Shown here: in pieces, positions 6,423 to 13,186 of the stretch
Position numbering within the stretch: position 1 is the stretch's first letter
Layout of the letters: every line of letters begins with the position of its first letter
Origin: Gammaproteobacteria bacterium
GTDB taxonomy: Bacteria > Pseudomonadota > Gammaproteobacteria > Natronospirales > REEB76
NCBI GenBank assembly: GCA_028871235.1
Contig: JAGWNO010000046.1
Coordinates: 1-13,186 of the forward strand
Reading direction: 5' to 3'
DNA: 13,186 nucleotides
The notes under the pieces: generated by a model
Told to the model about the DNA's origin: nothing
What the model saw: the letters and a program-made list of their open reading frames with translations, nothing else
Databases searched by the model: none
Position numbers and translations under genes: made by a program

Positions 6423-7744
6423 ACACCCGCCTCACTTTTAAATACGTGCTGACGCCGGAAGGTCTGCGCGGGAATCAGACGCTGGTGATCAATGCGGCAG
6501 GCATCATCGAGACGCTGCAGCCGGCCGGCGGCAAGACTGATGGTTTTTTCGCCATCCCCGGCCTGCCCAATGCCCACAGCCACGCATTCCAGCGGGCCCT
6601 GTCGGGTTTCGGTGAAACACCGCGGGGCGAGGATTCCTTCTGGAGCTGGCGCGAAGCCATGTACCGGCTCGCCAACCGGGTGACGCCGGAGGACATGTTC
6701 ATCATCGCCCGCGAGGCCTTCCTGGAGATGTTGCGCGGCGGTTTCACCAGCGTCGCGGAGTTTCATTATCTGCATCATATGCCGGATGGCGGTGCCGGAC
6801 CGGAGATGGGGCAGGCGGTGATCGAGGCAGCCCGCGCCGCCGGCATACATCTGGTACTGCTGCCGGTGTTCTATCAGACCGGTGGTTTCAATACGCCTGC
6901 TCGTGATGAACAGCGGCGCTTCGTGCACCACAACATTGAGGATTACTGCCGGCTGCTGCAGACACTGCCCGGCGTGAAGCTGGGCATTGCGCCGCACTCG
7001 CTGCGCGCCGTACCGCCGCGGGTGCTGGCACAATTGGTGCAAGCGGTCGCAAGCCTGTCCGGCGGCAAATGGCCGATGCACATCCACATCAGTGAGCAGC
7101 GGCGCGAAGTGGAGGAGTGCCGCGCAGCCTTCGGCGCCACTCCCATTGAGCTGCTGGCGCGCACCTTGGAGCTCGGCCCGCACTGGAACCTGGTGCACGC
7201 CACCCATGCCACTGATGCCGAGTTGCAGACCGTACTGAAGCAAGACGCCACGATAGTACTGTGTCCCATCACCGAGGCCTATTTGGGGGATGGCCTGTTC
7301 GCGGCGTCGGAATTCGTCAGTCAAGGCGGCCGCATCGCCGTGGGTTCCGATAGCAACTGCCGTATTGATGCGGTGGAGGAGTTGCGCTGGCTGGAATACG
7401 GCCAGCGTCTGCGTTTGCAGCAGCGCGCACGCCTGACCACGGCCGCCGGTCTGGGCGCATCACTGTGGCAGCGTGCCTGCGGGGGTGGCGCGGCCGCACT
7501 GGCGGAACCGGTGGGCGCCATCGCTCCCGGCCGGCGCGCCGACCTGCTGGTGCTGGATGAGCAGGCCTCACCCTGGCTTGGCCATGACGCCGCTACGCTG
7601 CTGGATGCCTTCATCATCGGCGGCAGCCGCCATGACATCGGTGCGGTATACGTGGGCGGCAGGCGCAGGGTGGATCACGGTGCGGTCAGTGGCGCCGAGG
7701 ACAGCGCCAACAAGTTTGCCCAGGTGGTGGCAAGACTGAACTGA
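6419..7744 (+). CDS. hutF: Formiminoglutamate deiminase
   Basis: Converts N-formimino-L-glutamate to N-formyl-L-glutamate and ammonia. This is the branch of the five-step pathway found in pseudomonads and many other proteobacteria, in place of direct hydrolysis to glutamate and formamide. The 441-residue protein is an amidohydrolase-superfamily deaminase of near normal length. Metal-site residues are visible as HSH in LPNAHSHAFQRAL (His53, His55), His223 in HIHISEQ, His260 and His263 in LVHATHAT, and Asp311 in VGSDSN. The HISEQ motif and CPITEAYLGDG are typical of HutF as opposed to other deaminases such as guanine deaminase. The ribosome site is weak (AAGAG just upstream). It heads the plus arm and is followed 10 bases later by hutG, the enzyme that uses its product. 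Confidence 0.93.
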   Translation: MHTRLTFKYVLTPEGLRGNQTLVINAAGIIETLQPAGGKTDGFFAIPGLPNAHSHAFQRALSGFGETPRGEDSFWSWREAMYRLANRVTPEDMFIIAREAFLEMLRGGFTSVAEFHYLHHMPDGGAGPEMGQAVIEAARAAGIHLVLLPVFYQTGGFNTPARDEQRRFVHHNIEDYCRLLQTLPGVKLGIAPHSLRAVPPRVLAQLVQAVASLSGGKWPMHIHISEQRREVEECRAAFGATPIELLARTLELGPHWNLVHATHATDAELQTVLKQDATIVLCPITEAYLGDGLFAASEFVSQGGRIAVGSDSNCRIDAVEELRWLEYGQRLRLQQRARLTTAAGLGASLWQRACGGGAAALAEPVGAIAPGRRADLLVLDEQASPWLGHDAATLLDAFIIGGSRHDIGAVYVGGRRRVDHGAVSGAEDSANKFAQVVARLN

Positions 7745-7754
7745 GGGGTAAAGC

Positions 7755-8567
7755 ATGCAGCGCAAACCCTATGAGATTCGCGCAGCCGTGGCGCCGGAGT
7801 TACCGGTGCTGGCGAGCATCCCGCATGCGGGCACCTATGTACCCGAGTCCATTGCTGCGGAATTCGCCACCGACCACATCCGCAGCCTGCCCATGACCGA
7901 CTGGCATCTACATCAGCTCTACGATTTCCTGCCGGCCCTGGGAGTGACCACTCTGTACGCCACCTACAGCCGCTTTGTAGCGGACCTGAACCGTCCGCCG
8001 GACGACAAGCCGCTCTATCCGGGACGTTTCGAAACAGGCGGCGTGGCGCTCAAGACCTTCTGGGGCGAAGAGATTTACCGGATACCGCCCTCGCGGGAGG
8101 AGATCAACCGGCGCCGTGAGCTGGTGCATGCGCCCTATCACCGGCAGCTGCTGGAACTCATCCGCGCGAAGATTGCGAAATTCGGGCGGCTGGTCCTGCT
8201 CGATCTCCACAGTGTGGCCTCCCGCGCCAACCTGTTGCACGGCGAGCTCAAGAGCCACATCTATCTCGGCGACCGGGACGGCGGCAGTTGCGCGCCATGG
8301 CTGGTGGATGCGGTGGAGCAAGGTTTCAGCAAGGCCGGGTTGAGCGTGATGCGCAACCATCCCTACAAGGGCGGTTACATCACCGATCACTATGGCGGGA
8401 TGGCCGAAGTCGAAGCGCTGCAGGTCGAGATGTGTGAACGGGTATATATGGATGAGAGCCTGCCGGCTGCCGCCCCCGGGGATCCGCGCTTTGGACGTGC
8501 CCAGGCCCTGATCCGGGGAGTCCTGGAGACGGTCTGCCGGGAAGCTTTGCAGCGGCTGCAGCACTGA
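7755..8567 (+). CDS. hutG: N-formylglutamate deformylase
   Basis: Hydrolyses N-formyl-L-glutamate to L-glutamate and formate, the last step of the pathway. The 270-residue length is normal for the N-formylglutamate amidohydrolase family. Recognisable elements are the N-terminal IPHAGTYVP (residues 22-30), MTDWHLHQLYDF (47-58), the ADLNRP segment, LLDLHSVASR (148-157, with Asp150 and His152 likely metal-site residues) and NHPYKGGYIT near residue 200. A strong Shine-Dalgarno (GAGGGG) overlaps the hutF stop, so the two are one operon. It is unrelated to the arginase-like HutG formiminoglutamase of enterics that bears the same symbol. A terminator-like hairpin follows within about 30 bases of the stop. 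Confidence 0.94.
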   Translation: MQRKPYEIRAAVAPELPVLASIPHAGTYVPESIAAEFATDHIRSLPMTDWHLHQLYDFLPALGVTTLYATYSRFVADLNRPPDDKPLYPGRFETGGVALKTFWGEEIYRIPPSREEINRRRELVHAPYHRQLLELIRAKIAKFGRLVLLDLHSVASRANLLHGELKSHIYLGDRDGGSCAPWLVDAVEQGFSKAGLSVMRNHPYKGGYITDHYGGMAEVEALQVEMCERVYMDESLPAAAPGDPRFGRAQALIRGVLETVCREALQRLQH

Positions 8568-8597
8568 TGTGCTGCCGGACAGGCCTGCGTGTGCCGC

Positions 8598-8627
8598 CCG
8601 GCGCGTGGGACTTGCGCGCTGGTTTTT
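8598..8627 (+). terminator. Likely intrinsic terminator of hutFG
   Basis: CCGGCGCG (8598-8605) pairs with CGCGCTGG (8615-8622) as an 8-bp stem containing one G-T wobble, with a 9-base loop, followed directly by TTTTT (8623-8627). It lies 31 bases past the hutG stop and before the pirin gene. It suggests the pirin gene is at least partly uncoupled from the hut transcript, although I see no obvious promoter in the 37 bases left before the pirin start. Confidence 0.5.
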
Positions 8628-8664
8628 CGCCCCCATTTCCTGCCCATACCACCCCGGAGTAAAC

Positions 8665-9525
8665 ATGGCATCGCAATCCCGCAAAGTGCAGCGCGTCATC
8701 GAGCCCGCCGCTACCAGCGATGGCGCCGGCGTGCGTCTCAAGCGCAGCATCGCCACGCGCACACTGGATTATCTGGATCCGTTCCTGCTGTTCGACCATT
8801 TCGGTTCCGATGATCCCGACGATTACATCGCCGGTTTTCCCATGCACCCGCACCGCGGCATCGAGACCGTCACCTACATGCTCGCCGGCGAAGTGCGGCA
8901 CCGGGATTCCATCGGCCACGCCGGCACCATCGCGGCGGGCGATGTGCAGTGGATGACCGCCGGCCGCGGCATCCTGCACGAGGAGATGCCGCAGCTGCGC
9001 GGCGGCCGTCTGGACGGCTTCCAGCTGTGGGTGAACCTGCCCGCGAAGCTCAAGATGAGCCGGCCGCGCTACCAGGAAGTGGCGGCGCGCGACATCCCGG
9101 TGGTCACGCACGCCGGCGGCGTGCAGGTGCGTGTCATTGCCGGCCGGGTGGGAACTGTCAGCGGTGCGGTACGGGAGATCGCCGCCGATCCGGAATACCT
9201 GGACGTGGCCATGCCTGCGCAGACGGCGTTTACGCAGCCCGTGGCGCAGGGGCATACGGCGTTTGCCTATCTATATGAAGGTGAGGCCAAGTTCGGCGTC
9301 GGTGACGGTGAGCCGGGTACTGTGATCCAGGGCCCGCGGCTGGTGGTGTTCGCCGATGGTGACGAGGTGCGCGTTGCCAGCGGCGGCCAGGGCGCGCATT
9401 TCCTGCTCATTTCCGGCAAGCCCCTGAACGAGCCGGTGGTGCGCTACGGGCCGTTCGTCATGAACACCCGCCAGGAAATCGAACAGACCCTGCGCGAACT
9501 GCAGGACGGCAGCTTCATCCGGTAA
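8665..9525 (+). CDS. Pirin family cupin protein
   Basis: A 286-residue bicupin of the pirin family, cytoplasmic and usually iron-binding. Some bacterial members (E. coli YhhW) open quercetin as dioxygenases, while others bind metabolic enzymes; the substrate here cannot be read from sequence. The N-terminal cupin holds the metal set in FPMHPHRGIETVTYML (His61, His63) and TAGRGILHEEMP (His105, Glu107), matching the three-His one-Glu site of pirins. The C-terminal cupin starts near residue 150 and contains GQGAHFLLISGKPLNEPV. The frame is open further upstream, but I chose the ATG at 8665 because CGGAGT lies 5-10 bases before it and the family N-terminus (RKVQRVI) follows. It is the last plus gene before the double hairpin and sits 97 bases after hutG with a terminator-like stem between. 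Confidence 0.93.
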   Translation: MASQSRKVQRVIEPAATSDGAGVRLKRSIATRTLDYLDPFLLFDHFGSDDPDDYIAGFPMHPHRGIETVTYMLAGEVRHRDSIGHAGTIAAGDVQWMTAGRGILHEEMPQLRGGRLDGFQLWVNLPAKLKMSRPRYQEVAARDIPVVTHAGGVQVRVIAGRVGTVSGAVREIAADPEYLDVAMPAQTAFTQPVAQGHTAFAYLYEGEAKFGVGDGEPGTVIQGPRLVVFADGDEVRVASGGQGAHFLLISGKPLNEPVVRYGPFVMNTRQEIEQTLRELQDGSFIR

Positions 9526-9544
9526 AGCGCGTCGCGCTTTTCTT
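9524..9544 (+). terminator. Intrinsic terminator of the pirin gene
   Basis: A 7-bp stem AAAGCGC/GCGCTTT (9524-9530 with 9534-9540, 3-base loop GTC) whose left arm begins within the pirin TAA stop, followed by T-rich TCTT. The A-rich foot and TTTT across the stem end give the usual terminator layout. Confidence 0.6.
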
Positions 9545-9550
9545 GTGAAA

Positions 9551-9580
9551 CAGGCGGCGTGCCAACAGGCACGCCGCCTG
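9551..9580. terminator. Perfect 13-bp hairpin, probable bidirectional terminator
   Basis: CAGGCGGCGTGCC (9551-9563) pairs perfectly with 9568-9580 around the loop AACA. It lies between the convergent ends of the pirin gene and the exported methyltransferase-like gene. The T tracts are modest on both sides (ATTTAC on plus; TTTCAC on minus), so it may back up the first hairpin and also serve the minus-strand gene, whose stop is 55 bases away. Confidence 0.55.
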
Positions 9581-9635
9581 ATTTACCGATTACTGAGAGG
9601 ATGTTGGGAAAGGGCGTCCAGCAGCCCGCCAAACA

Positions 9636-10478
9636 TCAATGCTGCGGTTTCATGAACCTGAGAGTCATGCGGTCGCTCTCGCCGATGGCCTTCATGCTCG
9701 CGTGCTCGCTCTCTGGACCCATGAGGTCCGGTGGTAGGCGGTGCACGTTCACGGTCTCATCATCCTTGGGATTCGCGTTTATCTCGGACACCCCCGCCAA
9801 CCGGAAACCGGACTTGAGAACCAGTTCTATCAAGTAGTCCTCGGGTATGCGGTGCAGTTCTTTGGAACTTTGCACTGCGTCGGCGTAGGGGCGGGCGCGA
9901 TGATCCGTCACACCGAAGACGCCGCCCGGCTTGAGTACGTTGTAGGCGGCCCTGAAAACCGCCGCCAAGGTCTCCGGGCTGTTGTTCAGCCAGTCATGGG
10001 TGTTGCGGAAAGTGAGCACCATGTCGGCGGAATTATCCGGTCCCAGCTTCACGGCTGCCGGCGGCGCGAAGTCCAGCGTCTTGATGCGGCCGTACACCGC
10101 GGGATCCGCCTTGAGTTTCCTGTCATAGGCGATGGCCATGCGGCGCATGAACTGGCTGTGGCTGTCCATGGGCGGCACCGCTTCGATCAAATGGCCATGG
10201 TCATGCAGGTAAGGTGCCAGGATCTCCGTGAACCAGCCGCCGCCGGGCGACAGTTCGATGACGGTCATATCCGGCCGGATACCGAAGAACTCCAGCGTCT
10301 CGATGGGATGCCGGTATGGGTCACGCGTCCTGTTGGCCGGCGAGCGCCAGTTGCCATTTACCGCCGCGTGCAGCATGGCGTCACTGCCGGCGGAGGCACC
10401 GGGGCCGGCAAAGGCGGTGGTATACAGCAGGGCGCTACCGAGCAGCATCGCAAGCGGTTTGCAGAATTGCTGAGTCAT
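9636..10478 (-). CDS. Exported class I methyltransferase-like protein (COG4798 type)
   Basis: A 280-residue protein with an N-terminal Sec-type signal (hydrophobic LAMLLGSALLYTTAFA, likely cleaved after Ala24) followed by a Rossmann-like methyltransferase domain. Motif I appears as VIELSPGGGWFTEIL (residues 73-87), the glycine loop that normally binds S-adenosylmethionine. A motif IV-like segment follows in MVLTFRNTHDWL, then LKPGGVFGVTDHRA. The family is annotated as a predicted methyltransferase in COG4798, with no established substrate that I know of. The export signal is odd, because S-adenosylmethionine is not known to be available in the periplasm; the fold may do something else there. 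GGGAG 9 bases before the ATG supports the start. It is a single gene, divergent from the reductase gene; a CATAAT at 10538-10543 on the minus strand is a weak -10 candidate. Confidence 0.82.
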   Translation of the reverse strand: MTQQFCKPLAMLLGSALLYTTAFAGPGASAGSDAMLHAAVNGNWRSPANRTRDPYRHPIETLEFFGIRPDMTVIELSPGGGWFTEILAPYLHDHGHLIEAVPPMDSHSQFMRRMAIAYDRKLKADPAVYGRIKTLDFAPPAAVKLGPDNSADMVLTFRNTHDWLNNSPETLAAVFRAAYNVLKPGGVFGVTDHRARPYADAVQSSKELHRIPEDYLIELVLKSGFRLAGVSEINANPKDDETVNVHRLPPDLMGPESEHASMKAIGESDRMTLRFMKPQH

Positions 10479-10607
10479 GGTCTGGTTCTCCCGTGATGAT
10501 GCTTAAGGGTACCGCTAAAACCGGATGCGGGGCTCGGATTATGCTGCCGGATATGGTAAAAAGTGCGCCCCTGCCCGTAATATCACGTATTTTTCCGGCT
10601 GGAGCCC

Positions 10608-11342
10608 ATGAGCCACGAAAGGTTCTCGTTTATCCTGCAATCGAGCCGCATGCTCACGGCGCGGGTACGCCAACTCGACTTCCGGCGTGCCGACGGTGCG
10701 CCGCTGCAGTACGCACCGGGCCAATTCGTCACGCTGCACCTGCCGTGGGATGGCATGGAGTTGCGCCGCAGCTACAGCATCGCCACTATTCCCGGCAGCG
10801 CCGCCGAGGTCCAGGTCGCCGTCACCCACGTGACGGGTGGGCGTGCCACCAAGCTGTTGTACGACATGACGCCGGGGGCGCAGTTGCAAGCCAGCGGCCC
10901 CTTCGGGCGTTTTATGCTGCGCGATGATCCACCCGGGCGCTATCTGCTGGTGGCCACCGGCACGGGCGTGTCGCCGTATCGCGCCATGCTGCCGCAGCTG
11001 CAGGCACGGCTCGCCGGCGGCAAGCATGCGGCCACGCTGCTGCTGGGTGTGCGCGGACCGGACGAGTTGCTGTACGGCGAGGACTTCCTCCGCCTTGCGC
11101 GGGATAACCCGGCGTTCCAGTTCATCGCCAGCTACAGCCGGCACCTGTCCGAACCGCCCGGAGCGCATGAACGCAAGGGCTATGTGCAGGAGCATCTGCT
11201 GGAACTCAATCCGGACCCGCAGCGCGACATCGTCTATCTGTGCGGCAACCCGGATATGATCGATGCGGCGGTGGAGCGTCTCAAGGCCATCGGTTTCGAC
11301 AACCACAACCTGCGGCGCGAGAAGTACGTCTCTTCCAATTAA
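10608..11342 (+). CDS. fpr: Ferredoxin/flavodoxin-NADP+ reductase
   Basis: A 244-residue soluble FAD flavoprotein that passes electrons between NADPH and ferredoxin or flavodoxin. The length fits the bacterial single-subunit FNR group. The FAD domain (about 1-105) shows the flavin-binding RSYS (residues 54-57) within RRSYSIAT and the GGRATK segment (77-82). The NAD(P) domain shows GTGVSPYRAM (118-127) and the CGNPDMID motif near residue 213, which contains the hydride-transfer cysteine. The C-terminus ends EKYVSSN, as in bacterial FNRs where a residue stacks near the flavin. The ATG at 10608 has GGAG close upstream. It is alone on its strand here; no ferredoxin or flavodoxin gene is adjacent, and no clear terminator follows. 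Phenol hydroxylase-type reductases are related, but they carry an extra [2Fe-2S] domain that is absent here. Confidence 0.9.
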   Translation: MSHERFSFILQSSRMLTARVRQLDFRRADGAPLQYAPGQFVTLHLPWDGMELRRSYSIATIPGSAAEVQVAVTHVTGGRATKLLYDMTPGAQLQASGPFGRFMLRDDPPGRYLLVATGTGVSPYRAMLPQLQARLAGGKHAATLLLGVRGPDELLYGEDFLRLARDNPAFQFIASYSRHLSEPPGAHERKGYVQEHLLELNPDPQRDIVYLCGNPDMIDAAVERLKAIGFDNHNLRREKYVSSN

Positions 11343-11437
11343 TCGGGCGCCCGGCGGTCTGCTGGCATTGATCGGCTACCATTGACCTCAGCATGCTTGG
11401 GATAGGTTAACGTGGGCCGAGCCGTCGTGCGTCACCA

Positions 11438-11578
11438 CTATTGCGCGGGTTGACCGCGGCTGAACCCGCGCCATAGATGTCGGAAATGCAAGCGTACTGC
11501 CACCACGAGCCCCAGCAGTATGATAAACGCGCCGATGTCAGCGGTGAGTGCTGTATTCATGATAATGGGGCGGCTCAT
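11438..11578 (-). CDS. Possible 46-residue single-span membrane protein
   Basis: A short frame that reads as a plausible membrane microprotein. The N-terminal 12 residues are followed by a hydrophobic segment IGAFIILLGLVVAV (about residues 15-28), then a basic tail with four Arg and two His (RLHFRHLWRGFSRG). By the positive-inside rule the tail would be cytoplasmic, giving an N-out topology. AAGGGGA ends 4 bases before the ATG, a good ribosome site; an alternative start is Met7. It lies 110 bases downstream of the CLC gene on the same strand, so it could be the last gene of that transcript. A weak GCCTGC/GCAGGC repeat (11661-11666 with 11683-11688) lies between them but lacks a good T run. 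I do not recognise a family, and coding is inferred only from ribosome site, hydrophobicity and context. The rest of 11343-11688 shows nothing further. Confidence 0.45.
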   Translation of the reverse strand: MSRPIIMNTALTADIGAFIILLGLVVAVRLHFRHLWRGFSRGQPAQ

Positions 11579-11688
11579 GGTATCCCCTTTCACGCCTTAC
11601 GTTCCGTCGGGCTTTGTGAGCAGTGTTACCGTGCCGGGGGACGAGGACTGCGGAATATTAGCCTGCCCGGTAGGGTAAGCGCGCAGGC

Positions 11689-13186
11689 TCAATCGCGCCG
11701 GCGACGCAACAGGAGCAGTCCGCCGCGTGCTGCTCGAATCAACGGTAGATTGAGCACACGCTCGGCCTGGCGCTCTTCGTTCAAGTCGCGCCGCCGCGCC
11801 TCCAGTACCTGTTCCATTGCCATGACCCCGAGTACCCATCGCGGATTCTCGCGTGCGACGATCGGCAGGCTGGAGATTTGGCGTTCCGCCATCAAGTTGG
11901 CCAGCTCGCGCAAGGTCATGTCCGGATAGCCGAGCACCATCTCATGGATCATCACGTCATCGAGCCGGGTGTCCGGCGTTCCGACAAGTTCCAGGGCAGC
12001 GTCCAGCAACTGGTGCCGAGTAATTACCCCGACCAAGTGAGCAGCACCGTCAAGCACCGGATACAGCCGCTGGCTTTGCTCGAGTTTGCGCTGGCCAGCA
12101 TCGGTCCACGACCCGGTTACCTCGTTTGTGGCCGCCTGCAGCGTGGTGCCGACTCGGAAACTGACAAAGCTTTTCGGCATGATCTCACTGACGAGGAATA
12201 CCTCCAGCGGATCGACCGAGTATTCACGCGTCAGATGGGTGCCCTTGCGAACTACTTTTTCGGTCAATACCGAGCGTTTCAGCACCAGCACGGACAGCAG
12301 AAATGCGACCGTCGAGGATACAATCAACGGGGTAAGCGCGTCCCACTGGTGGGTCAGCTCCATCGCGAACACCACTCCGGTCAGCGGGCTGCGCATCACT
12401 CCGCCAACCACTGCTGCCAGGCTCATCAACGCCCAAAATCCTGGCGCCACCGGCGGAAACACATAGGCCAGCAGCGAACCCAGCGCCGCGCCGATCATGA
12501 AAACCGGCGCCAGCACACCACCAGAGGTGCCTGATCCCAGCGACAGGCTCCAGATCATGGTTTTCACCACCAGAATGCCGATGATCAGCGACAGGGTTGC
12601 TTTGCCGGTGAGCAGCGTGCCGATCACGTCGTAGCCGACGCCCAGCGCGCGCGGCTCAAACAGGCCGCCGATGCCGATGATTAGACCGCCGAGCGCCGGC
12701 CACCACATCCAGTGGATTGGCAACTTGCGGAAGGTGTCCTCAGAAAGATAGACCAAAGACGTCGCCAGCCAGGCGACGAAGCCACCGACTATGCCGGCCG
12801 CCGCGCACAGCATCAGGTCTGGGAACACGATCGCAGGCAGCACATGACCGGTCGGGAAGATCGGTGCAAAGCCAAGGAGCCACCAGTGCAACGCGGTGGC
12901 CACCACCACGGCCATCGCCACTGGGACAAACGAACGTGGCCTGAACTCGAATAGCAGCAGCTCGACAGCCAGTAGGATTGATGCCAGCGGTGCGTTGAAG
13001 GTCGCTGCCATGCCGGCGGCAGCACCCGCCACCAACAGCGTTTTGCGCTCGTCGGCGGAAAGCACAAGCAACTGTGCCAGTAGCGAGCCGAACGCACCAC
13101 CGGTCATGATGATCGGTCCTTCCGCCCCGAATGGCCCGCCAGTGCCGATGGTGATCGCCGCCGAAATCGGCTTGAGTACCGCGACC
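11689..13186 (-). CDS. CLC-family chloride transporter/channel with two CBS domains (partial, N-terminus outside window)
   Basis: An inner-membrane anion protein of the CLC family. The frame stays open to the right edge, so the N-terminal helices, including the GSGIP chloride motif, are missing. Visible from the edge are GTGGPFGAEGP, in which the Glu is the external gate glutamate (Glu148 of E. coli ClcA), and later GSGTSGGVLAPVFMIG, the third conserved filter segment. The membrane part ends near LVLKRSVLTEKV. Two CBS domains follow, beginning at VSEIMPKSFVSF and VMIHEMVLGYPD, which often bind adenine nucleotides. A basic tail ends in LLRRRRD. In place of the proton glutamate (ClcA Glu203) I see Leu after AVE, and in place of the inner-gate tyrosine (Tyr445) Leu in SVLTEK; both are by-eye alignments. 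Transport of chloride, and channel versus exchanger mode, are not proven by sequence. Confidence 0.92.
   Translation of the reverse strand, partial: VAVLKPISAAITIGTGGPFGAEGPIIMTGGAFGSLLAQLLVLSADERKTLLVAGAAAGMAATFNAPLASILLAVELLLFEFRPRSFVPVAMAVVVATALHWWLLGFAPIFPTGHVLPAIVFPDLMLCAAAGIVGGFVAWLATSLVYLSEDTFRKLPIHWMWWPALGGLIIGIGGLFEPRALGVGYDVIGTLLTGKATLSLIIGILVVKTMIWSLSLGSGTSGGVLAPVFMIGAALGSLLAYVFPPVAPGFWALMSLAAVVGGVMRSPLTGVVFAMELTHQWDALTPLIVSSTVAFLLSVLVLKRSVLTEKVVRKGTHLTREYSVDPLEVFLVSEIMPKSFVSFRVGTTLQAATNEVTGSWTDAGQRKLEQSQRLYPVLDGAAHLVGVITRHQLLDAALELVGTPDTRLDDVMIHEMVLGYPDMTLRELANLMAERQISSLPIVARENPRWVLGVMAMEQVLEARRRDLNEERQAERVLNLPLIRAARGGLLLLRRRRD

Noticed and set aside
1..13186. Mobile elements, CRISPR arrays, tRNA or rRNA genes, toxin-antitoxin or defence genes
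   Set aside because: No transposase, integrase, regularly spaced repeats, structural RNA signature or defence-type protein was seen on either strand.

Overview
This high-GC window looks chromosomal and probably comes from a gammaproteobacterium. I base that on the protein families present (the HutF/HutG form of histidine degradation, pirin, exported COG4798 methyltransferase-like protein, bacterial ferredoxin-NADP reductase, CBS-tailed CLC protein) and on the short GC-stem/T-run terminators. The genus cannot be named from the sequence. There is no rRNA, tRNA, CRISPR array, insertion sequence or phage gene. The content is housekeeping and catabolic with a few poorly characterised pieces.

Layout. 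Positions 179-1402 (+) encode an MFS transporter behind an extended -10 promoter candidate. Converging on it from the right are two tandem minus-strand lipoproteins of the DUF4382 family (1448-2326 and 2427-3308), clear paralogues that share an extra cysteine-bearing C-terminal region. Upstream of this pair lies a 351-base gap (3309-3659). It holds a strongly structured leader in which a terminator-like hairpin and a rival upstream stem compete for the same 7 bases, so it is a candidate attenuator or riboregulator. This is the most interesting non-coding signal here.

The centre is a histidine-utilisation cluster split into two divergent arms 45 bases apart. The minus arm is hutI then hutH, coupled by an ATGA overlap. 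The plus arm is hutF then hutG, 10 bases apart. Together they supply histidine to urocanate (HutH), imidazolonepropionate to formiminoglutamate (HutI), deimination to N-formylglutamate (HutF) and deformylation to glutamate plus formate (HutG). Urocanase (hutU), a transporter and a Hut regulator are not in the window. A terminator-like hairpin follows hutG, then a pirin-family cupin protein (8665-9525) ends in two consecutive hairpins.

The right part carries an exported methyltransferase-like protein (minus, 9636-10478), a divergent ferredoxin/flavodoxin-NADP+ reductase (10608-11342), a possible 46-residue single-span membrane protein (minus, 11438-11578) and a CLC-family chloride transporter with two CBS domains (minus, from 11689 off the right edge). 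At the two positions usually linked to proton coupling and the inner anion gate, the CLC protein appears to have leucines instead of glutamate and tyrosine.
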